Shown: positions 1 through 12,483 of the stretch, in pieces | Numbering within the stretch: the first letter of the stretch is position 1 | How the letters are laid out: the number at the start of each line of letters is the position of its first letter | Assembly (NCBI GenBank): GCA_037447605.1 | Contig: CM074815.1 | Location: forward strand, 806,379-870,378 | Direction of reading: 5' to 3' | From: Zygnema circumcarinatum | Lineage: Eukaryota > Streptophyta > Zygnematophyceae > Zygnematales > Zygnemataceae | DNA length: 64,000 nucleotides | Notes under the pieces: model-generated | Databases searched by the model: none | Seen by the model: the letters and a program-made list of their open reading frames with translations, nothing else | Told to the model about the DNA's origin: nothing | Position numbers and translations under genes: made by a program

Positions 1-1002
1 AAGCAAGCAACAGAAGACGACAACACATAGCCTGTTGTCAACAAAGAGAGAAATCAGCCAAAGGAGAAGAGAGGGAAATCAGCCAAAGGAGAAGAGAGGA
101 TAAAAGAATGTCCTTTCCACAACTTCCACCACAACAATAATATTTAATGCTCTTGAATTGCGAGGCAAACGCCGCGAATGGCGTTGCTGCAAAAGGCAGG
201 GAAGGAGGGAAGAGAAGGGAGGGGAGGTGGCGGCTGACCGTCGCCTCCTGCAAACCCTAAAAAATTGTCGGCGGCGACGCGCGTACGGTAACCACGGTGG
301 GCCATGGCGGACGCTTCAAATCGTGCACGTGGCGATCGCTGATTGAAACGGCGTTGTGATGGAACTCGTCGTTTCATCGGCAAAACGGCGTCCTACGTGG
401 ACCGTAACGAGCTCGTTACGAAACGGGCTGATGGAAACCCACCCTGAGTCAAGGCGCCACGTGGCGAGTTTACCTACGTGGCAATAAATGATTTAACTGA
501 CGCACCTTTTCGGTGTGCGCTTACGGAATATGGTGGTGGCTTTACCCTCCCAGTTTTTCGGAAAATATTTTGAAGCAGCGGCGAGGTTCGAACCCTCGTT
601 TTTTTTTGTTCGAATTTTGGAATAGGACGGAGCCAAACGGAGCCGGTCACTGAAAGTGTACGGCAGCGCCTTGTTTCAGCACCTCTTACGGACAACCGTA
701 CGAACATGTACGGCGCCAGTCACAGGCGGCCTTGGTTTCTCCTGAGGAAAATTTGCTCCCCTGGTAGCAGGGCCTGAGCTGGGCCAATGAATGGATGCCA
801 CGTAAGAATGCGTACCAACGTGACGCTGACTTGGCGTACAGAGATTGGCTCCCGCAAGTAGAAATGGATGCCATGTAGGCATGCATGCTGATGTGACGTG
901 CAGGGATTGGCTCCGTTGAAGGCTGGAGGGGCAGTCAGTTAGGGTTTGGAACTCCGCCCCCCCTCCCTCCTGCAGGCAGGCAGGCCAACTGGCCGACTGG
1001 GT

Positions 1003-1033
<31 letters not shown>

Positions 1034-1372
1034 GCTACTGCTGCTGCTGCTACTGCTGCTGCTCTGCGACTGGCGCTTCGTTCTTGCAATATTGGGAATA
1101 TTGGTGACACATGCGTTTCGGTATACGTAGGAAAAAGCAGGTAAACTATTAGTCAGTGCAACTGAACAGGTTTCTCGGCTTTGTTTTTTTTTTTTTGGCT
1201 TTTTTGTTTCAAGAGGTTGAAGAATGGAAATGCATTGGAAGTTGCAGATCGTTTGGCTTCCTCAGTGCGAGACCGTGCAGCATTCAGCTGATGCACTTTT
1301 GGGAAGCTGCATAGTCAATATGAAGAGGTCTACTGCTTTGTAACTCCAGCTGATTTGCATCGGAGTGCAGAG
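1..1372 (+). promoter_or_regulatory. Upstream region of the golgin gene with ACGTG motifs and a CTG repeat
   Basis: No gene is supported here; the short reading frames have no recognisable content. A perfect G-box in CCACGTGG context lies at 457-464, and further ACGTGG/ACGTGGC cores lie near 396 and 476. Positions about 788-852 and 865-915 are an imperfect duplication: both start with ATGGATGCCA, carry ACGT cores and end with ATTGGCTCC. A T-rich stretch lies near 1180. The region probably holds the promoter and 5' UTR of the gene starting at 1373, but no transcription start can be placed. Positions 50-100 also hold a ~26-bp tandem duplication (AAATCAGCCAAAGGAGAAG). Confidence 0.4.
1000..1064 (+). 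repeat. CTG/CTA trinucleotide microsatellite
   Basis: Runs of CTG are interrupted about every fifth or sixth unit by CTA (GCTACTGCTGCTGCTG...). On the reverse strand it would read as an alanine run, but no gene supports that frame. It lies about 310 bp before the golgin start codon. Confidence 0.9.
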
Positions 1373-4300
1373 ATGTGGAGCAGAATCGCGAATCTGAAAG
1401 ATAACATCACAGCGATCGCAGCAGATGTCTTGGAGACTCAGGAGGAGATAGAGGCTGAAACAAATGGAGATTTTCTTTCACAGACTGATCCTCCGAGAAG
1501 CAGTAACTATGCAAGCACTGCAAGGAAAAGCAGAGACATTCAGGTAGGATTGTCGTATCAAGTGCTCACTATTAACGACTATATAAAGACCAAACATTGC
1601 CGCTGTCGGTATTGCCAGTCTTTGTTCAGCAGCAATTTTTCCATTAAAATTGTTCCATAACATAGATTGGGGTTGGGAGAGAGAATGTAGTGGTATAAGG
1701 AGGAGGTTGATCGGTTACAGTCGATCGAGAAAGACATGGAGATGACATTCAAGAGCTCCAACGATTCGCTACGGAAGAAAGAGGTCGGTTAGGTTAACCC
1801 TAAAGCAGCTTCACAATATTTCGAGTTTATGTCATCTTGGTAGTGCTAATCGCTGCTGTTCTCATTCATTTACCATCATCTTCATCATTTTTAAATGGTA
1901 TCGCTAATTTCATGGCTGGTCTTATCGTTTTGGTTTATAGGAGGAAATGGTGGTTTTGCGGCGCCAAAACGAGGAGCTGAGAAGGCAGGTGGAGTTGGGA
2001 AGGCATGGCGGACATTCAACCTCAGGCACAGACGAGATCGTGAGCTTGAAAGAACAAGTTAAGGTAAGTCGACAAAACTGGAGCTTTTGCGAGGCTAAAA
2101 TCTACTTTAGAGATATGAATCGGAAGTGTTTGAAGCTGAAATAGCAAGTGATTCCTAGCAGGCAAAAGGTGCTGAAGTTTGCGTCTGTAGACATTCTCTG
2201 CCATCCTTTTTTGATTGGGGGGCGGGCCTTCTCCTTCAAGGTTCAGTGAGCTAATTGCTTGTTTGCTCCACTGCTTGGGGGAAGGCTCTGCAAGCAGAAC
2301 TCTCTCGCACCATCGAAAACCATCAGGTGAGTTCGCCGTGTCAAACAATAAGGCCGCAGGTGTCACAAGTATAGAAACTTGGCAGCTCGCCATTCAGATG
2401 TTTTGCTGACAGTAATGGCAGGAGTGACGTGATCCAAGGAAGTTGGAGCAGAAGGGAGGAGAGGCGGGGGGAAGGGGGTGGGGGAAAGGGAGGTGAATAT
2501 AAGTTTTAGTTTCTGCGGTGAGGAGTTTTTTGAGCTGCCGAAAACGACATTTAAAGAGTTCTGAAAACGAAGCTAGTTTTTTTATATCGGGCCTGTCTCG
2601 TATTTAAAGAGAAATTTCTGCCAATTGAAAGGTCCGCGGTGATTGTTTGCATTGCAGGAGAAAGTAGCGGCTGTGCAGGACAGTCACAGAAGACGAACAG
2701 ATGTTATTTTTGAAAAGCACAAAAGGGAAATAGAAAGTTTACAGAAGGAGTCGAAGCTTAGGAATGGGATGGCAGACTCCCATCAGTCCGCTGGAGCCGG
2801 CAGCCATCCAAGTGGCAGCCTGGTGGATCAGAGGAAATTGGAAGAATTGGAGGAGAAATTGAAGCGGGCTTTGGAGAAAGAAAAAGTGAGCAGGCGCACC
2901 AAGCCTCAATTAAAGTGTCTTGGAACCATCCTTCTGCTTCCTTCCCTTCCCTGCGGCCCTCCTTTCTCCATTCTTACGGCCCTGCCCCTTTTTTTCCCTA
3001 TCCCGCCATTCCCTCTACTGGACCCCTTCTCCCAACTCAGAGGGGGTCCAGTTCCGTGATATCTGTTTGTCTACATCAAAGATATTGCCTGGCTTGTCGA
3101 TCTTTTATGCTAGTCCTATGGCTCGGGAGATGTCGTCCGGGTTTCACTTTCTCCTCTAGCTTTCCTGCATTGAGTTTGTTTACCTTATTCATAGCCAATG
3201 GCACTGCCTTTCTTCTGTTCAAAACAATAAGCTTTTTGAAGGTCTTAAGGTTGCGCTATTGTGATGCAATTTTTAATCGTTAGATGGTTCTTCCTTTGTC
3301 TACGTGGCACAACTTGGGAAGACGGAATAAGCAGCAAATTAGGACAAGAGAACGAAGCAGACGAACGGAGTGGCACACTTGCACTTCTTTATTGAAAGCT
3401 CTTGTCTGCATAATAGCTTGTATTGATGATGCTTTTGGCGGATGCTGCAGACTCATGAACGGCAGGTTGCAGAGAAAGACCAAGCTTATGGAAAGCTCAA
3501 GAATTATCTTGAATCCTCATTGGCAGAAATCAATGACTTGAAGGGACAACTGGAGAAAGAGAGGGAGGCTTTATCCGACGCAAATTTGCAGCTTGAACGT
3601 CAGTTTCTTTTCCCAACCTTTCGTAAGCTCAAATAAGTTATATGAAGGACTAGAACTCATTCTGATGTTTTGCATTCCGCAATAGCTGGGCTGCTATTTG
3701 CAGCATTTGGCCTTGTTGAAGTTAACGATTCATATTTTACATCTCGCAGGAGATCACGGAGCGGTTGAAGCAGCCATGCGAGAATGCAACTTGCTGAAGG
3801 CTGAGAGGCAGAGGGTATGCTCTAATGGCCTCGCAATAAATGGACATTTCTCCTGCTACAAAATCCTTGGAGGAAGGTTTTAGTAGAAAAAACTTAATAA
3901 GTATTAAACACTGTAGCTGAGAAGAAGGATTGAGCATCTCTGCATGGTCTTGAATGGGCTTGTTTTGGCATGTTTAGAGCCCTGAGCCACAGTATGCAAT
4001 GTTGGGAAATCATGCAGATGGTTGCGGAGATGGCAGAAGTTAACAAAAGTGCAGACGAGCGTTCGTCTTTCATGACTGAAGCTAAGGAACATTTTGAGCG
4101 AGCTCTGGCGGAACATAGTACACGAATAGCCCAATTGCAGGTGAGCCTATTGAATTAAACCAATGAAGTCGAAGTTGTGGAGGTTGGAAGGGGGCGAGAA
4201 AATGGTTTGAGGGCAAGGGCAAGAAGGCGAAGTGAGTTATACAACCGTGTTTTTTGGTACTTGTGACGCTGTGGAAGTGCCATACATTCATTTCACAAGG

Positions 4301-7300
4301 CTTTTTTTTGCACGATTTGTCGGCATCATTTGCTGCCTTTCTGCATTGCCCTAGTAAGGTCTGTTCTTTGACCTTCAGTTTCACATCTTCACTCCACTTT
4401 CTACGATGGAAAACAAACTTATATTGGTCATCCGGGCCTATCTGCTAACTCTTTGGTACTGGAGCCTCGAGAGTTCTTTTGAGCCTACACCATTAATGAG
4501 TACCTTCTGAAGCTAGTCAGCTTCTGCCATTCTAGTGCAGGCGGAAAAGGATACTTTGCAGCAAGAGCTGAAGGAGAGTTTGGAGGCAATTGACAAGCTG
4601 AAAACTTCTGTTGCGGAAGCCAAGTCTACGAACTTCTCACGCACTGAGGAGGAGTATGGAGCACTAAAGATTCAAGCCGATGCAAATGCCGAAGAGGTAC
4701 GTGGAGGGGAGAACACCCGTGGAATGGATTAGGAGTTCACTGAGCTTTCAACCTTCCTGATGTATTCGATGGGAGTGCTTAGGAGGGCCGTTAAACTGCA
4801 GTAGCGAGAGCTGCAAATGACTATCGTTGTCTGAATGTGCAGTTGAAACGGGGGGCCGCGAGATTGATGGAGATGGAAGAGATGCTGGAACAGCAAAAAT
4901 CTCAGCTTGGGACTGAGATTGAAGCAGCGAAAAAGGATAAGGACAAGGCTGTGAGGGACCTCATGAGACTAAAACAGCACCTGCTAGACATTGTATGTTT
5001 ACATATCCGTCCCACTCCCAAAGCAAACATAATCTTTCTCCCTTTTTTAAGATCTTGTTTATCATTTCACCGTCAAAACTGTGTTAAAGGAGCATGTAGC
5101 ATGAACTGTAAAAGTGAGCCTTTTGATGTTTTGCATTGAAGCTTTTGAGTGTTCAATGGTGGGAGCAGGAGTCAGCAGAGTCCGAAAAGATGGACAGAGA
5201 CACGGAACGAATTCGAAACCTCGATGAGCAATTGCGGACATGGAAGGAGAAAGGGGCGGCAATGGAAGCAGCTTTAGGCAGAGCAGAGTCAGCCGCTGTG
5301 GAAGCAAACTTAAGGGCAGAGTATGCTTTAGCAAACAATTCTGAGGAGCTTCAGCAGCTGAGAACGGAGGTGGCATCCTGTCATGCAGCACTTCAGGCGA
5401 AGGATGTCGAGTTGAATAACTTGCAGATTGCACTCGGGCAATACTATGCGGAGAGTGAAGCAAATGTAAGTACTGGAAAGGTTTCCGAATGTTGGAAATT
5501 GTTCTTTTGGGTCGACACCGAAAGTGTACTAGGTGTTGGGAATCTATGCAAAGAAAGCTAGCGAGCGGAGGCGCAGGGTAGCTAGCCTTCATGACTGTTG
5601 TGTCTTATGGGACTGAAACTGTCGTGAACATTGTGGTAAACCAGGAAAGGTTGCGTGGGGATCTTGCTTCAGCGAAAGAGGCTTTGTCCAGACTGGGAGA
5701 AGATTTGAGGGTAAGAGAGCTATTTCTCATTTTTCATTTTCTCATTCATTCATTCATTCATTCAGAGTGCGTGATAGTGTATAGAGGTACGAGAGAAGCA
5801 ATAGATTTTGCAGATTGTATTTCCTTGGCTACAGTGTGCTTGTTATGCCGGTGAAGGGGAAGAGAGAAGAGAGAGAAGACGAAGGATGAGAAGGAAGGAA
5901 GAGAGCTATCGTAAAGATTGAGTGCGGAATCTGCTGTGGAGACTTTTGGCATGGCAGATTTCGAAGGCCTTGGTGACAACAAAGGAGGAGGATATGGAGA
6001 AGGTGCAGAACAGGGCTGCATCTATAGAGCAGAGAATGACAGAAAGCCAACAGAAAACGCAAAAGCTTCAGGAAGAAGTTTCAATGTTGCGGCGTGCCTT
6101 GGAGCAAAGTATGATAAGGATCAACAGAATGTCAACGGATTCTGATTTCTATGTGGATAGGTAGGAGACTTTGCGCCCAAACTGCTCTCTTCAATCTTTA
6201 GGGGTATGATAAGCTTCGAAATTCTGCGTATTCATACTTTGTTTCTTAGTTCATGTACTGTTTGTATCCCTGAAGTTGTGGGGAGGAAGGGAGCAAGATA
6301 GAAGTGAAACACGAGAGAATTCTGTATGAAAGAGGAGGATTGGAGAAGCAAGGGAGGAAAGGGAAGGAGGAGTATAGAGAGAGGAATGCACTAAAGAGTA
6401 TTTATTTTGCAAATTTACCTTCTCACTCTCAGACATTTCTTATGGCTTTCTGCCTCTCTGCAGGCGAATAGTGATCAAGCTACTGGTGACATACTTTCAG
6501 AGGAATCATAGTCGAGAGGTGCATCCCTTTCTCTCTCTCTATAGGCTCGGAGTGCAGGTTTTAATGTAGACGAGTACAAACAAGCAGATAATATACGCAT
6601 ATTCTTTTGCTTAAGCAAAGGGTAGTGGAGAAAGTGAAGCTATGTCGACCTGAAGGGAAGTGTAGTGGGGAGTATTGACGCTTCTGTGTAATATAGGTAT
6701 ATAGGTGTTGTCTTCTACACTCTTTAAGGTTATGGAGGAACTTGTTCAGGATCATCTCTTCGTCCATCGTTTTCCAATCAAGCAATGCTGCTGTGTGAGC
6801 AGGTTTTGGACCTTATGTCTCGAATGCTCGGCTTCTCTGAGGAGGAAAAGCAAAGAGTTGGATTGGCACAACAGGCAGGCGCTGGGGGAGTTGTGAAAGG
6901 CGTCCTCGGCTTTTCAGGCCGCCTTGTTGGTGGCCTGCTCAGAGGAGTGGCGCAGGAAGCAGAGTCGGCCCTGCCACCTGACGAGAACATGGTGAGTCAC
7001 GCAATGTTATCATCATCATCAGTATCATCATCCCAATACTATCATTGTCATCATCATCATCGTTATCATTATCATTATCATTATCATCATCGCCATTATC
7101 ATCATCGTCAAAACTGGTTTAATCCATTGTCTTGCTGGACTTCCTGGTTTTTTGCTTTAGAACCATTCTGACTCAACTCGTTCATAGTGACCTTCTAAGA
7201 TTGGGTGGTTGACTTGCTCAATGTGTGAGTCGGTAAGTCTGCTCATCCGGGCACATATCTCAATTGGCAATCCTGAGGGTCGTCTAGGTTGGACTTGCTC

Positions 7301-8044
7301 TAGTAGTCACTACTTTCACAGTCAGGTGATGTCGGATTGAATGACAATTTTCTAAACAGCGATTTATCCCAAAGGGCGTCTTGAAAGCGTGTGTTAAGAC
7401 ATGATTTGCAGAGTCCTTGGCTTCTGCTCTGCACTTTCTGAGCGTGCACGTTTTTCAAATTTCTAGGCCCTACTGCCTCCCTCCCTCCGTCCATCCTTCT
7501 CTCCACCTGCTCCTAAGCTGAGCAATGTCCCCTTGGTCCCCCTTGTTGTCTCCAGACCTTCGGCGACCTTTGGATTGATTTCCTTCTCAAGGAGTCAGAG
7601 GAGCGGGAGAGAAGAGAGAAGGCCGACCAAGCCAGGAAGCAGCAACTGACCAATCCCACCCCGGCTTCTCCCAGAACCCCTCGGGCTCCAATAGTGTCGT
7701 CCTCTTCTGCCTCTCAATTCTTCTCCAACGCCTCTCCAAGGTCTCCCTCCAAGCCCTACACTCTCACTCCAAGGACTCCCCCGAGCCCAGTGAGGAGTCC
7801 AAGCCTTTCAGTGGTTCCGGATGTGTACAATTCAAGGGAGGATTCGAGGAGGGAGACTCTTTCCAATGGCTTCCTTTCAGGGAACTCGAGTCCGGCAGTA
7901 TCTCCTATATCCGCGGCGGATGCGAGTTACATGAGTGGGGGCGATTTTTCGCCAGTCCCATTGAACTCAACGACTCCAACGCCGTCGGCTGGCCCATCTC
8001 CGTACTCTCTTTCACAGTCGAGGTCGCTACCGTACTCTTTGTAA
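1373..8044 (+). CDS. Golgin candidate 3/4-like coiled-coil Golgi tether (16 exons, ~865 aa)
   Basis: Exons: 1373-1543, 1691-1783, 1941-2063, 2285-2326, 2658-2885, 3451-3598, 3750-3814, 4018-4140, 4541-4696, 4843-4992, 5169-5465, 5645-5710, 5958-6160, 6464-6518, 6803-6991, 7556-8044. All have GT-AG borders and phase agrees throughout (2598 nt). The start MWSRIANLKDNI resembles the N terminus of plant golgin candidates 3 and 4. Residues about 60-610 are charged, coiled-coil-like sequence. NLQIALGQYYAE (about 515-530) and LEQSMIRINRMSTDSD (about 600-617) are near-identical to what I recall of the plant family. Residues 622-700 (VIKLLVTYFQRNHSREVLDL, MLGFSEEEKQR) match the GRIP-related ARF-binding (GRAB) region, which in plants recruits the protein to the Golgi through ARF1. 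The 110-residue Ser/Pro-rich tail makes it longer than the ~720-residue Arabidopsis proteins. The start of exon 11 could be 5166. Function at the Golgi is inferred from the family. Confidence 0.9.
7004..7112 (+). repeat. (ATC/ATT)n microsatellite in golgin intron 15
   Basis: Imperfect CAT/ATC/ATT trinucleotide run between exons 15 and 16. It stays open as His/Tyr-rich frames but lies after a clear GT donor at 6992, so it is intronic. Confidence 0.85.
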
Positions 8045-9133
8045 AGGAGAGCTTCGTTACCGTTGGAATGGCGGGGGGGGGCTCGGGTGAGAAGGGCGGA
8101 AGTTGCTTCTCTATGTGAAATTAGGCAAATTTAGGGTTTATCGTCAATTTGTGTATTATTCATATGAATAAATTGAGGTACTGCGGATTTCTGTAGGGTT
8201 TAGTGGAATAATGTGAGCTTCTCCATGTTGTACCGTTTATAAAAAATAGATGTGCCGAATTTCTTCAGGGGAGAAACCGCTTCTTATCAAAGTTGAGGTT
8301 CTGGAGGATTTTCATATTGTTGAAAGGGAAATTTCATTTCGTGTTTTCATACTTTTTTTAATCTGGATGGCAACTCTACTACTGTACATAGACCTCGCAG
8401 GAAGCTTGTTTCTGTGCGCAGCAGAGTACGGTACATTAATAAATAAATAAATAAATAAAAAAAAAAAACATTTTCCCCGTGCGCTTTCTGGAAACTCAGA
8501 AGCTGAATCTGCCAAACAACAAACACAAAATTTGCCAAACGATGGCAACTTCTCTCTTGTACTCGCTACAATCTTGCAATCAAAGAATGCCATGTGCAGT
8601 TCCTCCTCTCGCAATGTACATAAGCCTAATCGACGCTTATCAGTTTGACGATCTCGTCTGGGCGTGTTTATTTCATGCTCGAATTTCATACTTTGCACAG
8701 CTCACTCAACAAAAAAAAAAGGAGGGCATGGAAGGGAAATGAATTTACAATTGAAGTCTTCCTTTCTCTGATTTGTCAGATTACAGCTTAACAGATCTCA
8801 CGAAACGATGAGCTTTTCCCTATATCTTTTCAGGCAGTTTTGCAGGAACCTTTTATTTTACATGCACAGTCGCTCCTCTGGATGTCCGTACACTATGGTA
8901 CACGTTTCACACATACGGTACTATTTTTTCTTTTCTGACAGCCGTCAACTACCCCCCCCTGCAAATCCCTATCGTATTCCCCTCCCTCCCTCCCTCCCCC
9001 CCCACCCCGTCTCTCATGAGTCGTGACACATTTTTTCCTCTCTCTCTCTCTCCCTCCCTCTCACTCGCCCACACACATTTCCCACGGCCTGCAGGTCAAT
9101 CCACTAAGTCGAACCCGTAACCACCCCAATCTT
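8045..9133. other. Convergent intergenic region with poly(A) signals
   Basis: This separates the ends of the golgin (+) and ERD7-like (-) genes. AATAAA at 8167-8172 is a plausible golgin poly(A) signal. An (AATA)n run followed by poly-A lies at 8437-8469. A C-rich/CT-rich tract lies at about 8950-9062. No coding sequence is recognised. Confidence 0.6.
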
Positions 9134-11861
9134 TCAGGACTTCACTCCCTTGACCAGCCCCTTCAGCGCCCCCTTGGCCACTTGCGTCTTCTTGAGCGCC
9201 CCCGTTTTCGAGGGAGTCAGAGCTTTTCGAAGCTTTGAGACCGTCCAGGCGGTGTGGATCATGTGCCCCGTGGTAGCCAGCCCGTGCTGAGCGAGCTCCC
9301 CCGCCTGGGCTCCATATCTGCAGCCCCCATACAGAAATCACTATTAATAGCAACAACAACAGAATTAATGATAATGATAAAAAAAAGTGCAATAGGCAAT
9401 AGTAGAACTAACAGCACACAGCCTAGTACAGTACCGATGAGCCATATAGACTTAGAGTCTGTCGGATAGGTAGAAAAACCAGCAAGTAGCTTCTATTCTG
9501 GTCGGGTCATTGCATTGGAGTCACTAATTGGAGTCACTAGTGACAAAACTTTACCAGTTACATATACATTGCTCGATCTCCAACCCCCCCATTAGTATAA
9601 CCCTCCTACAACCTACTTGTGAGTTACGATTCCACTGGTTACAACAGATGTAGTATTTAGGACGTTTTTTCCAGCGAGCTCCACGGCATCGAACAGTTTT
9701 CCTGCATTGTTTCACAAACCCTCACGTGAGCTTCTTGGTAGTCAGTTAGAAGCGATGCCTTCAAGCTGTGAATGTACCTAATGAGTAGCAGCGCCGCCCA
9801 CACGAGCAAGCAGCCGCAAAGACAGGCAAGCAAAACTGCAAGCTCAGTGGAAAAGCAGCCAATGCGTGTGCCTGCATGCATGCCTTATTCCACTGCTAGT
9901 GATTATAAAAAGGCATCCACTCGAGAACACATAGTAAGTGACTTCATCATCTGAGAGAAATCAAAGTAAGCCAATAAAGCACATATGTAGATGGTGCATT
10001 CAGCGCCATGAGGAAGAAAAGTCGCTCACCAAATGCTTCCAGCGACACTATGACTACATCCCCTGGGAGGACCTTCCCAACTGCCGAATTGAGGAGAGTT
10101 TTCTTCAAAACCGCGCCTGTCACAATGCCTGTCGTTGTAACCACTCCAGCCAACACGCTATCAGCAACTTTGGCTGTCATCTTCGACAACTTTCTCGCCC
10201 TGCATCCAATTCACACAGTTGTCGCATCAGTTGTGAAATCTGAACAACACTCCAACAAAAAGAACAACTAGAAGAAACAACTCCTTTTCAAAGTGTACAA
10301 GGCAGAGATAACAGCGCTGAACTTACCGTCGCATGCTTTTCAGCACTGCAGGCTGAATCTTTAGTGGTTTCTCAGGATTCCCAGGCTTCAGTTTACTTCG
10401 AGCAAATGTACCCATCCTCTCCAAGTGGCTTGTCGCCTTGTTGCTCACATAGAATATGCCCTTGATCACTCCTCCCGATCCAGTCGCAATTCCACGCGCA
10501 ACAGTGCCTCGATAATCATCCACATTTGGCGCCACTTGTGTCCAATATTGCGCGTTCTTTTCTGCAAGCTGGCGGGCATCAGGATCCCTTGGAACAACTA
10601 CTCCAGATTCATCTTGAACAAGCTCCCCTGAAACGATAACTCCGGATTCTCTCGCTTCTTGGACGCGACCTGTGTCTGTCCTACCGCTGGCAGCTGCAGA
10701 AGCTTTCGTCAGTTTTGCAGCAGAGTCCACATTTTCCTTCGACGCAGCAAGAACTGCGGTCTCTCCTCCGGATCCTGCGGAGGGAGCCACATCTGCAGAT
10801 TTCCTGTTCTGGATTAAGAATGGAGGGGCTGCTGAGGAGGAGGCGGCGGTGGCGCCTACACCCTGAGAAGCGACCACCTCCGGCTCACTAAAAACGCAGT
10901 ATTGCTGCAGACATGTGTCAAACTGTTGTATAGATTCGAGGGGAATATCCCCAACTAGAGTTACGCCATATGACATGACTGCCATCTTCTCTTCCTTCCC
11001 ATTCTCCACAGCCCCTCCCAAGACTCCTGAACTTAGTGAACTTCCAGATACATGATTAAACTCGTCCTCCCCAGCATTTGGAGGGCGAGATGTACTGAGC
11101 TGCGGGCTTTCATCCTCATCCAAATCCTCAGATACACGCAAAGTAAACACATAGCGATGAGAATTAATCTTGAAGACGGGTTCATCCCATCCCAATGGCC
11201 ATTGCAGATCGTTCCCGACCTTCACCAGCGCGACTACGCCTGTTCCTTCTTGAATAATGCGCACAACTCTAAGCTCTCCCATAGTAAGTAGAGCGCTTCC
11301 TTCTTGATCCACCATGTGAACCATTGCTGCAGGTATGCTCAGCAACACCTCTTCACGTGCGTCCACTGCTGCCTCCCCCCTTGCAGCCACTTCTAGTCCC
11401 GCCTGCGCGACTACGTATGCCGAGTTATCCAGATTTGGAACTCCAGACTGTTCGGTGTATTGCTGAATACCATCTCCTTGAGAAACAGTGGCTCTCCCAC
11501 TGGAGCTTACTGCAGGATAGAGCTGCTTCTCTCGAGGTATCCCTTGATTCCCTTCTTGATTATCCATTGCAACCAAAGGTGTGGTTTTTGAAGATGCAGA
11601 AGGTCCACTTGAAATGGCGGAGCCTGCATATCCTGAGGTTGTGTATGCAGTTGGAAGGTTGGGCTGCTCTTGAGCGTCTGTAGGTGAGTTTGAAGGCGCT
11701 TCAGCGCTGCTGATTACAGTGGTCCCTGCATGTTCCGGATTTTCTTCTGTATTCTGTGAAGGGCTTTGAGTGTTATCTCCAGAATATCCTCGAGATGATG
11801 CCATTTTGAAAGCGGGAACTTTCTCCTCTACCTTTGCAAACCAAGACTTCATCCCGCCCAT
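9134..11861 (-). CDS. ERD7/senescence-domain protein (4 exons, ~657 aa)
   Basis: Exons in transcript order: 11861-10327, 10199-10030, 9701-9617, 9317-9134; phases 2, 1 and 2 join cleanly and the stop is at 9136-9134. Residues about 170-245 (VLLSIPAAMVHMVD, QWPLGWDEPVFKI, YVFTLRV) match the N-terminal conserved region of plant EARLY-RESPONSIVE TO DEHYDRATION 7. From about 437 the senescence/spartin-like domain begins (QYWTQVAPNVDDYRG, ATGSGGVIKGI), continues through exon 2 (KLSKMTAKVADSVLAGVV, LPGDVVIVSLEAFG) and exon 3 (LFDAVELAGKNVLNTTS), and ends with YGAQAGELAQHGLATTG and a Lys-rich tail. The family binds membrane lipids and is linked to dehydration and cold responses in plants. The Ser/Thr/Pro-rich N terminus (1-165) and the linker (245-435) make it longer than the ~450-residue Arabidopsis protein. 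Four G-boxes upstream fit stress control. Confidence 0.92.
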
Positions 11862-11875
11862 GCGATCTGAATGAT

Positions 11876-11972
11876 TGCCTCTCTCTTCTCTTTCTCTCCC
11901 TCTCTCTCTTTCTGTTCTCTCTCTCTCTCTCTCCCCCTCCCAGCCCCCTCTTTCTCTCTCTCTCTCTCTTCA
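11876..11972. repeat. CT/GA-rich tract in the 5' leader of the ERD7-like gene
   Basis: Nearly pure CT on the + strand (GA on the coding strand), starting about 15 bp upstream of the start codon at 11861. GA-rich leaders are common in plant promoters and 5' UTRs. The open frames across it are low complexity. Confidence 0.8.
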
Positions 11973-12142
11973 ATAATTCCCCCCCTAGTAGTAATATGAC
12001 TTTCTAAGAAGCTCCAAAATCAAATGAAATGAGGGTGTGGGAGTGAAGGGGGTGAGAGCCTCAAGCGGGCGAACCCACAACGACAATTGAGTCACAGTCG
12101 TTTTCACATTATGAAAGGGATTAGAAATATCTTGATACGTGC

Positions 12143-12365
12143 CACGTGTGTGAATGGAAAGCCCGTTTTTCCAGCCGGTCACCGCGCCAGCTCAGATTCT
12201 CGTCGGTCAACTCGAGTGCCAAGTCACCCTCCATATGACACGTGTCGACCAATGCCAGACCAGCGTTCTGGAAGCTCCACGTGTACAGCAGGCTGCCACG
12301 TAGGCTCCTCGTTTCACCTGTCACGACGGAGTGGAGGGCCACGTTGACGAATATTGTAACACGTG
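12143..12365. promoter_or_regulatory. Cluster of four perfect CACGTG G-boxes upstream of the ERD7-like gene
   Basis: CACGTG occurs at 12143-12148, 12239-12244, 12278-12283 and 12360-12365, with further ACGT cores at about 12298 and 12341. They lie 280-505 bp upstream of the ERD7-like start codon and about 1.5 kb upstream of the divergent antiporter gene. G-box/ABRE motifs are bound by bZIP factors in abscisic-acid and dehydration responses, which fits the family downstream. Regulation is inferred from motif content only. Confidence 0.6.
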
Positions 12366-12483
12366 GACGCAAGTCGGACGGCGTCGAGGTCACGCGCGGC
12401 GCGGCGTGGTGTTCCGGGTGGGCGCGTTGTCGTTTTGGGCGGGGAATGGCCGGAGTGCCGGACAGGGGGTCGGGCCGACTAGG

